Below, one piece after another: positions 43,103-52,962 of a DNA stretch of 64,000 bases. Each line of letters opens with the position of its first letter. Position 1 is the first letter of the stretch. Source of the stretch: UBA10324 sp038326325 (GTDB lineage Bacteria > Bacteroidota > Bacteroidia > Chitinophagales > UBA10324); contig JBBQJW010000001.1 of the NCBI GenBank assembly GCA_038326325.1, positions 1 to 64,000 of the forward strand. Reading direction: 5' to 3'. The notes beneath the pieces were generated by a model. The model saw only the letters and a list, made by a program, of their open reading frames with translations. It was not told where the DNA came from and searched no databases. The position numbers were made by a program, and so were the translations under genes.

Positions 43103-44890
43103 ATGAGAAGAATTTTACTTGGCTCGTTTTTTTTCGTTCTTGTTTTCTGCGGAAAAATTTCGGCGCAGTGTCCCGGTTGTGCGATAAATACTTTTTATAC
43201 CTCTCCAGGAATTTATCCAAACCCTCTACCCGATGGAACTCAGAATCAACCTTATGATCAAGATATAACATTCGTAATGTTTACTGATACCATGGGTTTT
43301 ACTGTAAACTACTTTCAGATTTTAAGTGTGAACAATATGCCGTTTGGTTTAAACTGGGAGTGCAACAATGCGGGCAATGGTTGTCAATATGATCCATCGC
43401 AAAGCATTTATGGTTGTGTAAAGGTTTGCGGCACACCTATTCAAACGGGAACATTTATTATTAATGTTGATGTGGTTGCCAATCTTCAGATAGTCGGCAA
43501 TCAGAATTCAACAATTAATATTTCACTAACAATAAATGCAGCTTCAGGGGGTAATTCAGGTTTTACTTATACTCCTACAACTTCGTGCGATTCTGCAACT
43601 GTTCAGTTTGATGCTTTGATTGATGGTTCACCAAATCCAACTACCTATGATTGGAATTTTGGAAATGGAAATACCGGAACAATAATGAGTGAATCTCAGA
43701 ATTATAATTCACCTGGTGATTATACTGTTACACTTCAAACAAATATTTTGGGCTATGAAATAAATTCTGTAAGCGTAAATTCGGTAAATACAAACTGGTG
43801 CGGCGATGTGGAAGAACCAAGTATTCCATTTGTCGGATGCACCGGCGACCCTGATTTGGTTTTTGAAATTTCTGATGCAGGAGCAAATATTATTTACACT
43901 TCATCTGAAATGTCGAACACACAATCTGCAACATGGAGCGGATTAAATATTCCATTAAGCAATCCACCCTTCTCAATCACTATTTGGGACATAGATGTTA
44001 TTTCTGCAAATGATAATCTTGGTACTTTTTCTTTTAGTGGAAATTCAACTGGCACTTTCCCATTTAGTGGTGCAGGTGGAACATCAGGAAGTATTACAAT
44101 TGGAACAAGTGTTCTTGCTTCATTTAATGACACTGCGGTGATGAGCATTTACTCTTCACCTGAGATTCCCTTAATTACACTTTCGGGAAACGACACATTG
44201 TGTGTGGGTGATAGTGTTACACTTTCAATTGCAAATACTGCGAACGATAATGTTCAGTGGTACAATCATAATCAGCCAATTGTTAATGCAACCACCAATC
44301 AACTTGTTGTAAATGCAACAGGAAGTTATAGTGTAACAGCAATCAATACCAATGGTTGCGATTCGAAATCTGATTCTGTAAAAATTACAGTGCTTGCTGC
44401 TTTACCAAATATTACATTTCAAATTTCGGGAGATACTCTTCATTGCTTTTTGAGTCAGTATAGTTTGCAGTGGCACTTAGATAATACACCGATTGCAAAT
44501 GCAACCAATCCAACTTTAGTTATTAATCAAACAGGAAATTATTTTGTAATTGCCACAAATGCTTTTGGATGTTCAGCAAGTTCAGATACCTACCACCTCA
44601 ATTATAATTTATCACCAAACATGGCAGATGAAGTTTATATGAATGTGTTTCCTGTTCCTGTGAAAAATTTATTACAGGTTGAATTGCTTGGATGGAAATC
44701 GAAAAATGCAACTTTAACGATTAATGATTTATCAGGAAAATCATTAATCGTAAAGGAGATAGAAATGGATAATAATGGCTCGAATCTGAAGTTTTCACTT
44801 AGTACAGAAAACCTTTCGAGTGGGATTTATCTGCTCCGGATTCAATCAGATGCTTACCTGATTAATCGGAAGATAATCGTACAGAAGTAA
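43103..44890 (+). CDS. PKD/Ig-like T9SS cargo protein
   Basis: A 595-residue secreted protein (signal peptide ending GKISA-Q). The first 140 residues form a Cys-containing domain seen again in shorter form at 44988-45755 (YPNPLPDGTQNQPYDQ, CVKVCGTPIQTGTF against LPHAVEGLAYNTTIQF, CINITGTPSIGSQGTYPL). It is followed by a PKD domain (YDWNFGNGNTGTIM, GDYTVTL) at about 160-215, a beta domain, two Ig-like repeats (LCVGDSVTLSIANT...VQWYNHNQPI) and a sorting domain (NVFPVPVKNLLQVEL to RKIIVQK). Adhesive or binding role; no enzyme residues. Confidence 0.8.
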   Translation: MRRILLGSFFFVLVFCGKISAQCPGCAINTFYTSPGIYPNPLPDGTQNQPYDQDITFVMFTDTMGFTVNYFQILSVNNMPFGLNWECNNAGNGCQYDPSQSIYGCVKVCGTPIQTGTFIINVDVVANLQIVGNQNSTINISLTINAASGGNSGFTYTPTTSCDSATVQFDALIDGSPNPTTYDWNFGNGNTGTIMSESQNYNSPGDYTVTLQTNILGYEINSVSVNSVNTNWCGDVEEPSIPFVGCTGDPDLVFEISDAGANIIYTSSEMSNTQSATWSGLNIPLSNPPFSITIWDIDVISANDNLGTFSFSGNSTGTFPFSGAGGTSGSITIGTSVLASFNDTAVMSIYSSPEIPLITLSGNDTLCVGDSVTLSIANTANDNVQWYNHNQPIVNATTNQLVVNATGSYSVTAINTNGCDSKSDSVKITVLAALPNITFQISGDTLHCFLSQYSLQWHLDNTPIANATNPTLVINQTGNYFVIATNAFGCSASSDTYHLNYNLSPNMADEVYMNVFPVPVKNLLQVELLGWKSKNATLTINDLSGKSLIVKEIEMDNNGSNLKFSLSTENLSSGIYLLRIQSDAYLINRKIIVQK

Positions 44891-44987
44891 ACCCCGCCTT
44901 GTTTTCGTAGCAATTTTACTTACTTTTGGAGGGCGGTTATTTGAATAATAGAATAAATCGCTATTTTGCAAACGAAAAAAATAATGC

Positions 44988-45755
44988 ATGAGAAAAATTT
45001 TACAAGCATCAATCATCTTAATTTTAATTTATTCAAATAGCTGGAGTCAATGTACTCCGAGTTGGCCTACTGGTGGTGGGGCAGGAATTTCTCCTGATAG
45101 CGCGACTAATTTACCACATGCAGTTGAAGGGTTAGCTTACAATACGACCATTCAGTTTAAAGCTCCGCATGACACAACTTATTTTGGCCAACCGGTAACT
45201 ATAGATAGCATAACAATTAATAGTGTTACTGGATTATCCACAATTCCTAACATTTCTCCTTTTACTTATGTCCCTAATCCTGCTAATGGAGTCTTCTTAG
45301 GTGGGACAGTTAATTGCATTAATATTACAGGTACACCATCTATTGGAAGTCAGGGCACTTATCCTTTAAATGTGAATGTTACCGCTTCTGCTCATTTTAA
45401 TGCAGGAGGATCTACTATTAATGTTGATTATGCAATTAGTTTTTATAAAATAATTGTTGACATTAATACTGCTGTTCCAAGTATAAATAAAAACAAATTT
45501 GATCTTGCTCAGAATTTTCCAAATCCTTTTTCTACTAAAACAAGTATCTCTTTCAATCTTCAAGGATCTTCAATGGCAGTTTTCAAAGTATACGATTTAA
45601 TTGGCAATGTACTTTACGAAAAAACCATTGATGGAAAACCCGGAGTGAATACAATTTCTTACGATGGTTCTGAATTGGGCGAGGGAGTTTACTTCTACAG
45701 TATCAGCAGCGGAACCGGAACTTTAACCCGCAGATTAATTATTGAAAGAAAATAA
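44988..45755 (+). CDS. Secreted T9SS cargo protein
   Basis: A 255-residue protein with signal peptide (ends SWSQ). The N-terminal 150 residues are a beta-rich domain related to the N-terminus of the preceding protein, with the GTVNCINITGTPSIGSQGTY motif. The last 85 residues (FDLAQNFPNPFSTKTSIS to RRLIIERK) form a textbook type A sorting domain. The two neighbours are likely duplicates sharing an export route and possibly a ligand. Confidence 0.8.
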   Translation: MRKILQASIILILIYSNSWSQCTPSWPTGGGAGISPDSATNLPHAVEGLAYNTTIQFKAPHDTTYFGQPVTIDSITINSVTGLSTIPNISPFTYVPNPANGVFLGGTVNCINITGTPSIGSQGTYPLNVNVTASAHFNAGGSTINVDYAISFYKIIVDINTAVPSINKNKFDLAQNFPNPFSTKTSISFNLQGSSMAVFKVYDLIGNVLYEKTIDGKPGVNTISYDGSELGEGVYFYSISSGTGTLTRRLIIERK

Positions 45756-45777
45756 TTTTCAGAAAAAATACTTTTCA

Positions 45778-45817
45778 TAAAATGCCCTTCAATGTATTGG
45801 AGGGCATTTTTATTTTG
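45778..45817. terminator. Bidirectional intrinsic terminator
   Basis: AAATGCCCT and AGGGCATTT stem with T on the plus side and A on the other side. It separates the convergent cargo and ABC-F genes, overlapping the 3' end of the latter. Confidence 0.85.
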
Positions 45818-47702
45818 ATTGCTCTTCAATTGCTGAAAGTTCCAGCCAGCGATTTCCTTTCAGGTCAAGCAGTTCAATAACATCAGATAATCGTGAGCCA
45901 CTTTTAATTAAAACTTCGTGATCTGAATTTCCTGATTGTAATATTTCGGTTAATTGATTTTTTTCTTCTTCTAATTGAGCAAGTTCTTTATTCAATTTCT
46001 CTAATTCCAATCGCTCCTTGTAAGTGAGTTTGATTTTATTTTTTTCTGCTTCAATTTTACTTGCTGTAACAGTCCGATGCGCTTCTATCTCTTTTTCAAA
46101 CTCTTTTTTATCTTCAGATAAACGATATTCAGTGTAATTGCCTGGAAAAACCTGAATGTCTCCATGACCGTGAAAAACAAAAAGCTGATCAACTAATTTA
46201 TCCATGAAATAACGGTCATGCGTTACAATTACTAAGCAGCCGGTGAAATTCTCCAAAAACTCTTCAAGTGCCTGAAGGGTAATTAAATCCAAATCATTTG
46301 TCGGTTCATCTAAAACCAAAAAGTTCGGATTCTTAACTAAGATGGTGAGCAAGTGCAATCTTCTTTTTTCACCACCACTTAAACTTGAAACAAAAGTGAA
46401 ATGCTGATTGATTGGAAAGCCGAACATTTGTAAAAACTGCGAAGCCATTACTTTACTTCCATCAGCAAGCGGAATAAACTCAGCAATATTTTTTACCACT
46501 TCAATCACACGCATATCCTCAGCGAGTTTTATTCCTTCCTGATTGAAGTAGCCGTAAATAATTGTTTCGCCAACATTAATTTTTCCTGAATCAGCTTTAT
46601 CTTTTTCAGTAATCAGATTTAAGAAAGTTGATTTGCCCGAACCATTTTTTCCGACAACTCCTATTCTTTCTCCTTTTTTAAAAGTGTAATCAAATCCTTT
46701 CAATAAAATATTTTCACCGTATTGCTTGTAAACTTTTTTTAGCTCAAGCACTTTTCCCCCAATGCGATTCATCTTCACTTCCAGTCGTAATGCTTCTTCT
46801 TTTTTACGACTCTTCACTTTTTCTTCAATATCACCGAATGCATCAACACGCGATTTTGATTTTGAAGTTCGTGCTTTCGGCATTTTACGAACCCACTCCA
46901 ACTCGCGACGATATCTGTTTTTTAATTTCTCGTGTTCGCTTTCTTCATTGAAAGTACGGTTGGCTTTCTGTTCTAAAAATTTTTCGTAGTTGCCTTCATA
47001 TCTGTAAAGCCGATTATTATCTATCTCAATAATTGTATCGCAAATGTTTTCTAAAAAATAACGATCATGTGTAACAAGCAGTAACGAAATATTTTGTCGA
47101 GATAAATAACTTTCCAACCACTCAATCATTTCAATGTCGAGGTGATTGGTTGGTTCATCTAAAATTAAAAACTGCGGATCTTCTATCAGCACTCTAGCTA
47201 ATGCAAGTCTTCGCTTTTGCCCGCCCGATAAAGTCTTTACTGTCTGATCAAAATGTTTAATGCCGAGTTTTCCAAGCACTTGTTTAATTCTTGATTCATG
47301 ATCCCAAGCTTTTAAATCTTCAATGCGTGTTATTGCTTTTTGCAAAGCCTGATAATGTTCATCGGCATGATTCTCTTCGTACAATTCATTTACTCTTTCA
47401 TATTCTTTTATCGCCAGTACTTCGGGAGAAGCAGATAAAAAAACATTATCGAGTACCGATAAATTTTCATTGAATTTTAAATCCTGTTCTAAATATCCGA
47501 TTCGTATATCTTTATTTCTTGTCACTTTTCCTTCATCAGCATTATCAGTTCCGGCAATAATTTTCAGCAATGAAGATTTTCCAGAACCATTTCGTGCAAC
47601 GAGTGCAACTTTATTTCCCCAGTTAATTCCGAAGCTAACTTTTTCAAACAGCACTCTATCAGCAAAAGACTTCGACACATTTTCAACACTCAGCAGATTC
47701 AT
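45810..47702 (-). CDS. ABC-F family ATPase (Uup-like)
   Basis: A 630-residue cytosolic protein with two ABC cassettes and no membrane domain. First cassette: ARNGSGKSS (Walker A, residues 36-44), LSGGQKRRLALARVL, LILDEPTNHLD. Second: GKNGSGKST, LSGGEKRRLHLLTIL, LVLDEPTNDLD. A linker rich in Lys/Arg (about 255-315) and a C-terminal coiled coil (about 535-620) match Uup rather than EttA. ABC-F proteins act on the ribosome. The first Walker A starts with Ala instead of the usual Gly, which is common in this group. Confidence 0.92.
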   Translation of the reverse strand: MNLLSVENVSKSFADRVLFEKVSFGINWGNKVALVARNGSGKSSLLKIIAGTDNADEGKVTRNKDIRIGYLEQDLKFNENLSVLDNVFLSASPEVLAIKEYERVNELYEENHADEHYQALQKAITRIEDLKAWDHESRIKQVLGKLGIKHFDQTVKTLSGGQKRRLALARVLIEDPQFLILDEPTNHLDIEMIEWLESYLSRQNISLLLVTHDRYFLENICDTIIEIDNNRLYRYEGNYEKFLEQKANRTFNEESEHEKLKNRYRRELEWVRKMPKARTSKSKSRVDAFGDIEEKVKSRKKEEALRLEVKMNRIGGKVLELKKVYKQYGENILLKGFDYTFKKGERIGVVGKNGSGKSTFLNLITEKDKADSGKINVGETIIYGYFNQEGIKLAEDMRVIEVVKNIAEFIPLADGSKVMASQFLQMFGFPINQHFTFVSSLSGGEKRRLHLLTILVKNPNFLVLDEPTNDLDLITLQALEEFLENFTGCLVIVTHDRYFMDKLVDQLFVFHGHGDIQVFPGNYTEYRLSEDKKEFEKEIEAHRTVTASKIEAEKNKIKLTYKERLELEKLNKELAQLEEEKNQLTEILQSGNSDHEVLIKSGSRLSDVIELLDLKGNRWLELSAIEEQSK

Positions 47703-47823
47703 TATTAAAATTTGTTACCGATTTAAAAGAAAGCGCGAAAATAGTCCCTTACTCAGCAGAAAAAATTTTGTATGAGTAAACTATTCGGATATTATTGTGT
47801 TGCAATAATAAATATAATTTAAC

Positions 47824-48366
47824 ATGGATAATTTGAATGACCCAAACATTTACAGTGGAAGAGTTATTTTCTACGATAAGAATAAAGGATTCGGAAGAAT
47901 AGAGCACCCTGATTTCGGAGAAATTTTTCTCCATCAAAGTAAAATGGAGGAGGGATTTAAAGTAGCTCACAAAAATGATTTGCTGAGTTTCGAAGTAGTT
48001 CCTTCATCCCGAAAGAAAGGTGTGTATGAAGCAATGAATGTGAAATTCATTCTCAATGAAAATCTGGATGTGCTGAAAGATTCACTCGCAAACAAAGTAA
48101 CCATTCAAGGCAAAGTTTTAAATATGAATGCCGGTGGTTTGCTGATTGATATTTTAGGCATCGAAGTTTTTCTGCCAAAATCAGAAGTAGATGTTTATGA
48201 ATTTAATTCGTACAGCATTTTTCTGGGAAAGGTTTTAGATATGCGAATTATTGGAATTGATGAGCGCAGCATCATAGCATCGCGCAAGGTTGTTTTGGAA
48301 GAAGAGGAATCTTCATCTAAAAGAATTAAGCACGATTTGAGTGAGATGAATAAAATGGCTTCATAA
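47824..48366 (+). CDS. Cold-shock-like/S1 RNA-binding protein
   Basis: A 180-residue protein. The first 70 residues resemble a cold-shock domain (GRVIFYDKNKGFGRIEHPDFGEIFLHQSKM, with the KGFGRI RNP1-like segment). Residues about 90-155 form an S1 domain (QGKVLNMNAGGLLIDILGIEVFLPKSEVD). The tail is acidic-basic (EEEESSSKRIKHD). A nucleic-acid-binding role in translation or RNA handling is likely. It is divergent from the ABC-F gene, another ribosome-associated protein. Confidence 0.82.
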   Translation: MDNLNDPNIYSGRVIFYDKNKGFGRIEHPDFGEIFLHQSKMEEGFKVAHKNDLLSFEVVPSSRKKGVYEAMNVKFILNENLDVLKDSLANKVTIQGKVLNMNAGGLLIDILGIEVFLPKSEVDVYEFNSYSIFLGKVLDMRIIGIDERSIIASRKVVLEEEESSSKRIKHDLSEMNKMAS

Positions 48367-48454
48367 AGCTATTCCCCATTCAGCCGGAAAATCAAACTAC
48401 TATGTAACCCTATTAGTTTGCCATCGTTGAGATACGACAAACATCATTATCTCA

Positions 48455-50875
48455 ATGAAAAAGGCAATTTTAATTTGGTTTCTCGCTTCAACTTTTAGCT
48501 TTTCAATTGCTCAGGTTATAGTAAATCAACCCCTGCAAACTATTTGCGTTGGTACTTCTACAGATTTATCAGCAAGTAACGCCACCAGTTATTTCTGGAG
48601 TCCCGCAACCGGATTAAATACCACAATCGGAAATACTGTTATAGCATCTCCAATAACAAATACTATTTACACTGTTACAGGCTTTGATTCAAATGGAAAC
48701 TCTTCTACAGCAATTGTTACAGTTGTTGTAAATGAAAATCCGGTTGTCAATCTTGATGTTGTTCAGGCGAGTTCGTGCAACTACATAAATGGATTGTATG
48801 TAAATCCGATTTACACTGATGTGAAGGTTGATACGAATATTGTTTACGGAAATAATCTGAAGATTAACGGTTTGCCTGTTGATCTGAAACTTGACATTTA
48901 CCAACCAAATCAATTGGTAAATTACAAGCGACCAGCAATTGTAGTTTTTCACGGCGGTGGATTTTTATTTGGTAATAAAGAAGATAGTGTTCCTGTTGCG
49001 TTAAGCGAATATTTTGCTAAAAGAGGTTATGTTGTTTATGATGCTAACTATAGAGTTGGTATGACTCAAATGAATGCTGCAAACGCAGGCAAAGCTTATT
49101 ATAGAGCTGTACAAGATGCAAAAGCATGTGTGCGTTACATACACAAAACAGGAACTGATATTGGTGTAGATACTTCGCAAATATTTTTTGTTGGTGTATC
49201 AGCTGGCGCGATGACTGGAATTGCAACTGCGTATCTCGACCAGAATGAAATTCCTTCTTTCATAGATTATTCATCACTCGGACTATTAGAAAATGCTGGT
49301 GGTAATGCTGGTTACTCTTCTAAAGTAAATGCTGTTGTAAGTATTTCAGGAGGAGTGTATGACACGACAACAATTTTTGATAATGAAACTGAACCACTTT
49401 ATTCTTTTCATGGAACTGCTGATGGTGTGATACCATATTATAGTGGATTGGTGGGGGGACAAGTTTTAACTTATGGTGGTTTCTCTGTGAATCAGGCTGC
49501 GCAAAAAAGCAGCTTGAATTCAACTCTACATACATTTATGAATGGCGCACATGTGCCTGCTATTTCTTCTCCGCAATTCGATACTATTTTCTCTGAGTCA
49601 AATTCTTTTTTATATAGTCAGGTAAAATACAAGCATGGCGAAAATTCGTGTGCGATGATTTTGGCAACTGGGGGAAATCAGTTTGCATGGTCGCCAACTA
49701 CTGCACTTTCAAATGGTAATTCGGGTACGCTTACCGCAACACCTGATTCACTAACTGATTATAGCGTAACAGTTACAAATAATAACGGGTGCAGTGCGCA
49801 AGGAAGTGTAACAGTGAAAAGCATCACTCAGCTTTTTGGTTCTGTAAAAATTGATACTGTATTGAATCATCTGAATCTGATTACTGAAACCAGTGGGGGA
49901 CAGGAAGCATTGAGTTATTTATGGTCGAATGGTTCGACAAAAATTTCCATCAATCACGCGGGACCGGGTTACTATAGTGTAACAGTTACTTCAGGAAATT
50001 GTCAAGTTGCTGATGATGCGACAATTATTTATCCAGTAGTCACTTCTGCAAATGATTTGAATGTTGACCTTGTAAATTCATGCAGTGTAACATTCAGTTG
50101 GGATCCTATGCCGGGCAATTTGTATCAGCAGGTATTGTTGCTTCGTATGCCTGATAGTTTTTTAGTGAAGAAAATAGGCTTGCCACCTGGTGTAAGTGTG
50201 ATTGACTTTTTAGAATTAACTGCAGGAACAAACTACAAACTTGAAGTTTTTGATTATACCTGGAATGATTCAACAGCAGGCGCAAGTTCAATTGATTTTA
50301 AAACAAAGCCATGTGAAGTTCCGATTTTGCTGACTTATAATAATGTAGGTGATGATCATGCGAGTATTCAATGGACCGGAACCTGCAATCCTGATTCGTA
50401 TCGTTTCCGCTATCGCGAAGTTGGCGCTCCTGATTTTATTACAAAAGGAACCAGTGATCAGTTTATTGATTTAACAGGATTGACACCAGGTACTACTTAT
50501 GAATATTTAGTTCGTACTGTTTGCATTAATGGAAGCAATAATTATTCGAAGCGCTCAGAGGTAAAGACTTTTACAACTACCGGATTGCGTACTGAAAATG
50601 CAGCTTATAAAATTCAGCATAACGATGTTCAGGTATTTCCAAACCCTGCAGGCGGAAACTTTACTCTGCAAGCCGGAATGCCCGAAGGTGTTACAGCTTC
50701 AGAGATTGAAATACTGAATAGTCTTGGTCAGGTAGTTTATCACAAACCTGTTCGGGTTGAAGATGGAATGGTTGACGAAAATATTTCGCTCAATAGCAAA
50801 TTAACGGCAGGTGTGTATGAAGTGCGTGTGAAGAATGGATCTGATTATTTAAAGAGCCGCGTGGTTATCAGATAA
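48455..50875 (+). CDS. Secreted alpha/beta-hydrolase (esterase/lipase) with Ig, FN3 and T9SS domains
   Basis: An 806-residue secreted enzyme (signal ends SIAQ). Residues 22-100 are an Ig-like/PKD-like repeat. Residues about 110-385 form a carboxylesterase domain: VVFHGGGFLFGN (oxyanion hole), VGVSAGAMTG with nucleophile Ser249, FHGTADGVIPY with the likely Asp, and MNGAHVP with the likely His. A second repeat (FAWSPTTALSNGNSGTLTATP) follows the enzyme domain, then a fibronectin III domain (about 620-710) and a sorting domain (VFPNPAGGNFTLQA to KSRVVIR). It should hydrolyse ester bonds at the cell surface; substrate unknown. Confidence 0.88.
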   Translation: MKKAILIWFLASTFSFSIAQVIVNQPLQTICVGTSTDLSASNATSYFWSPATGLNTTIGNTVIASPITNTIYTVTGFDSNGNSSTAIVTVVVNENPVVNLDVVQASSCNYINGLYVNPIYTDVKVDTNIVYGNNLKINGLPVDLKLDIYQPNQLVNYKRPAIVVFHGGGFLFGNKEDSVPVALSEYFAKRGYVVYDANYRVGMTQMNAANAGKAYYRAVQDAKACVRYIHKTGTDIGVDTSQIFFVGVSAGAMTGIATAYLDQNEIPSFIDYSSLGLLENAGGNAGYSSKVNAVVSISGGVYDTTTIFDNETEPLYSFHGTADGVIPYYSGLVGGQVLTYGGFSVNQAAQKSSLNSTLHTFMNGAHVPAISSPQFDTIFSESNSFLYSQVKYKHGENSCAMILATGGNQFAWSPTTALSNGNSGTLTATPDSLTDYSVTVTNNNGCSAQGSVTVKSITQLFGSVKIDTVLNHLNLITETSGGQEALSYLWSNGSTKISINHAGPGYYSVTVTSGNCQVADDATIIYPVVTSANDLNVDLVNSCSVTFSWDPMPGNLYQQVLLLRMPDSFLVKKIGLPPGVSVIDFLELTAGTNYKLEVFDYTWNDSTAGASSIDFKTKPCEVPILLTYNNVGDDHASIQWTGTCNPDSYRFRYREVGAPDFITKGTSDQFIDLTGLTPGTTYEYLVRTVCINGSNNYSKRSEVKTFTTTGLRTENAAYKIQHNDVQVFPNPAGGNFTLQAGMPEGVTASEIEILNSLGQVVYHKPVRVEDGMVDENISLNSKLTAGVYEVRVKNGSDYLKSRVVIR

Positions 50876-50903
50876 AAAATCGTGACAGCTTAACTGTTAC
50901 AGT

Positions 50904-50946
50904 AAAAACCCCGCACCGGAAATTTCCGATGCGGGGTTTTTGTTTT
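50904..50946 (+). terminator. Intrinsic terminator after esterase gene
   Basis: AAAACCCCGCA with TGCGGGGTTTT, flanking a second CGGAAATTTCCG stem, then T run. An octamer (about 50894) lies immediately before the stem. Confidence 0.9.
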
Positions 50947-51060
50947 TGTGTGTGAAATAAAAACAATACACAATCACATTTGTTATAGGATAGTTTACAA
51001 ATTGATAACCTGCACAACGGTCATCGTGTTTCTAATTTTAAAATAACAAAACGATTGCTG

Positions 51061-51399
51061 ATGCAGGTGATTATAGCAAAGCTCAATGAGTTGGTTGATG
51101 AATATATAAGAACCGGATTTTCTAAAATCAAGTGGGAGCGGACGAAGGGTGAGTTTCGCGAATTGTTTAATGAGTGCCTCGAGCAAAATATTTTTGTTTT
51201 TGAATATTCAGACTATGAATCGCGGCTTGCCGGAAAACAGGGGAATAATTTTCAACAGTTGCTGCGCGCACGAAACAGAGGGTATGAAAATCATTTTGAG
51301 CAGATGGGCACTAATGAAATAGTTTTTACACCGTTACACATCCGGTTTATTAACGATGAAGTAATTCACCAGATGAATGAAATATTTGTGCGGGTGTGA
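51061..51399 (+). CDS. Small cytosolic protein of unknown function
   Basis: A 112-residue protein without signal or membrane segments. It is mostly helical and charged (LNELVDEYIRTGFSKIKWERTKGEFRELFNECLEQ) with an aromatic middle (FVFEYSDYESRL). No family was recognised. ATG at 51061 is preferred over a TTG two codons before. Real coding is supported by even codon use and lack of overlap with other genes. Confidence 0.5.
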   Translation: MQVIIAKLNELVDEYIRTGFSKIKWERTKGEFRELFNECLEQNIFVFEYSDYESRLAGKQGNNFQQLLRARNRGYENHFEQMGTNEIVFTPLHIRFINDEVIHQMNEIFVRV

Positions 51400-51812
51400 T
51401 AATAGTTTACCCTCTGCAACCAAAACTTTATATTTCGTATAAACGCTTCCCACTCTTTGAAGAGAGCGACAAAGCCTGTTAACATTCAGAGTTAGTTTCA
51501 GCGGTGAGTTTTTGCAGTTGCAATGTTGCCGCGCTAAATTTTTAGTTTATTTGTTGTCGATAAAAGCATTATTTAAAAATTAAAGTGGTTAAAGGGTAAA
51601 GTTTTTACAGGGTATCTATTTCATAACCACAACATTTTTTGTAGTTGTCGTTTTTGAATTTATTGAACTTCAAAATTTTTAATTTTATCAATCCTTAAAT
51701 TGTAATGAAGCAAGCAAGTTGACAAAGCAAGAAAAAACCGTGAATAAAAAACTGTTACACATCATGCAAAAAATCAATCGCAATTTTAATCTTTGATAAA
51801 ATTTAAACTCCA
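51400..51812. other. 413-base intergenic region
   Basis: AT-rich spacer without a convincing gene. It holds one octamer (about 51752) inside a short GTG reading frame of 18 codons (51740-51796) that cannot be supported, and no strong terminator or tRNA. It presumably contains the promoter of the lipoprotein gene at 51813; a small RNA cannot be excluded. Confidence 0.5.
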
Positions 51813-52241
51813 ATGACAAAACATATTCTGGAATCAACTACAATTCTTTTTACCGTTATTTTCTTTTTTGCTTCATGCAGCAAGGAACATAAAATCAGGC
51901 ACAACCTTTCCGGCACTTGGAAAGTTTCTTCAGCAACTGATTCAACTATCAACGCAGATTTGACTGCAGGATTTTCTTTTCAATATCAGTTCAGTGATTG
52001 CAAAAAGAAAGATGAGCCCTGCGATGGTGTTTATACAATTTCATACACTTTGCTTGGGCTGCCTCTTTCTCTTTCTGCAAATTATAAATGGATAGTGAAA
52101 GAAGATGTGCTCACTATTAGCCCAACTGATACTGCAACATTAAAGCCTGCAAGTTTGCATATTGATTTTACAGATAAAAAGAAAGTTACTGCTACAGATG
52201 CCGGAAATGCAGCGAGCATTTATCATCTCGATAAACTGTAA
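51813..52241 (+). CDS. Lipocalin-like lipoprotein
   Basis: A 142-residue lipoprotein: hydrophobic signal with lipobox FFFASC (Cys22) followed by SKEHK. The mature part starts LSGTWKVSSATDS and continues as beta strands with KWIVKEDVLTI and a DKKKVTATDA turn, the layout of small lipocalin-like domains common in Bacteroidota lipoproteins. Two cysteines (SDCKKKDEPCDG) may form a disulfide. The stop codon TAA lies inside an octamer (about 52237). Confidence 0.68.
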   Translation: MTKHILESTTILFTVIFFFASCSKEHKIRHNLSGTWKVSSATDSTINADLTAGFSFQYQFSDCKKKDEPCDGVYTISYTLLGLPLSLSANYKWIVKEDVLTISPTDTATLKPASLHIDFTDKKKVTATDAGNAASIYHLDKL

Positions 52242-52257
52242 CAGTTAAAATGAAACT

Positions 52258-52298
52258 AAAAGAGGTGACTAAAAATTTTTAGTCACCTCTTTTTATTT
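52258..52298 (+). terminator. Intrinsic terminator after lipoprotein gene
   Basis: AGAGGTGACTAAAAA with its complement gives a near loop-free long stem, then a T run. It could also serve the convergent TPR gene. Confidence 0.88.
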
Positions 52299-52319
52299 TA
52301 AGTAGTGATGAAAGAAAGT

Positions 52320-52829
52320 TTACTCCCCCAGCACTTCAACTTTCTTTTTACAACGCTGAATAGATTTTGAATAAGTATCGACATTCGCATCGTTGAGCGA
52401 AAGTTTAACAGCGTTTCTAAATTGTTCAATTGCATTTTTATAATCGCCTTTCAATTCATACATAATTCCAAATTCATTAGTGAGTGCAGCTTTATCGGTT
52501 CCTGTAACTTCTAAACCTTTTTTAATAAAAATTTCCAGCTCATCATATTTGCCGAGTGTGGAAAGCATGATGGAGAGATTGATATAAATAGCAGGATAGT
52601 CGGGTGAATAAGCGTAACACTTTTTATAAAACTCTTCAGCCTTTTTATAATCCTTGAATTTGGTTTCATAAATCCATCCCATGTGGTTGTATGCTTTTCC
52701 ATAAGATGCATCTTCCACCAGAATAGATTCGAGTGTGGAAATTGCTTCGGCAATTTTCCCCTGAGCAATAAGGGCATCGGCTTCAAAAAATAATTCGTCT
52801 AATTGAAAATTGCTGTTGCTATCGTTCAT
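52320..52829 (-). CDS. TPR protein (cytosolic)
   Basis: A 169-residue protein with no export signal and about four TPR units: ADALIAQGKIAEAISTLESIL, YKKAEEFYKKCYAYSPDYPAIYINLS and YKNAIEQFRNAVKLS. Likely a protein-interaction scaffold. It is a single gene, convergent to the lipoprotein and divergent from an SDR gene. Confidence 0.75.
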   Translation of the reverse strand: MNDSNSNFQLDELFFEADALIAQGKIAEAISTLESILVEDASYGKAYNHMGWIYETKFKDYKKAEEFYKKCYAYSPDYPAIYINLSIMLSTLGKYDELEIFIKKGLEVTGTDKAALTNEFGIMYELKGDYKNAIEQFRNAVKLSLNDANVDTYSKSIQRCKKKVEVLGE

Positions 52830-52962
52830 GTTTTTTTGTTAATGTGATTGCAAATTAAATCGGTTATTTTTATTTCAAAAGGAAATAGAATTTTATTCCG
52901 CTAAACAATTTCGATAAAAATCACTTTCTATTTTTCATCTTTATCAAACAAATAATTGAAGA

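Noticed and set aside
51740..51796. An 18-codon GTG reading frame containing an octamer, as a leader peptide
   Set aside because: Too short, with no ribosome-site or attenuator structure following; chance is likely in AT-rich spacer.
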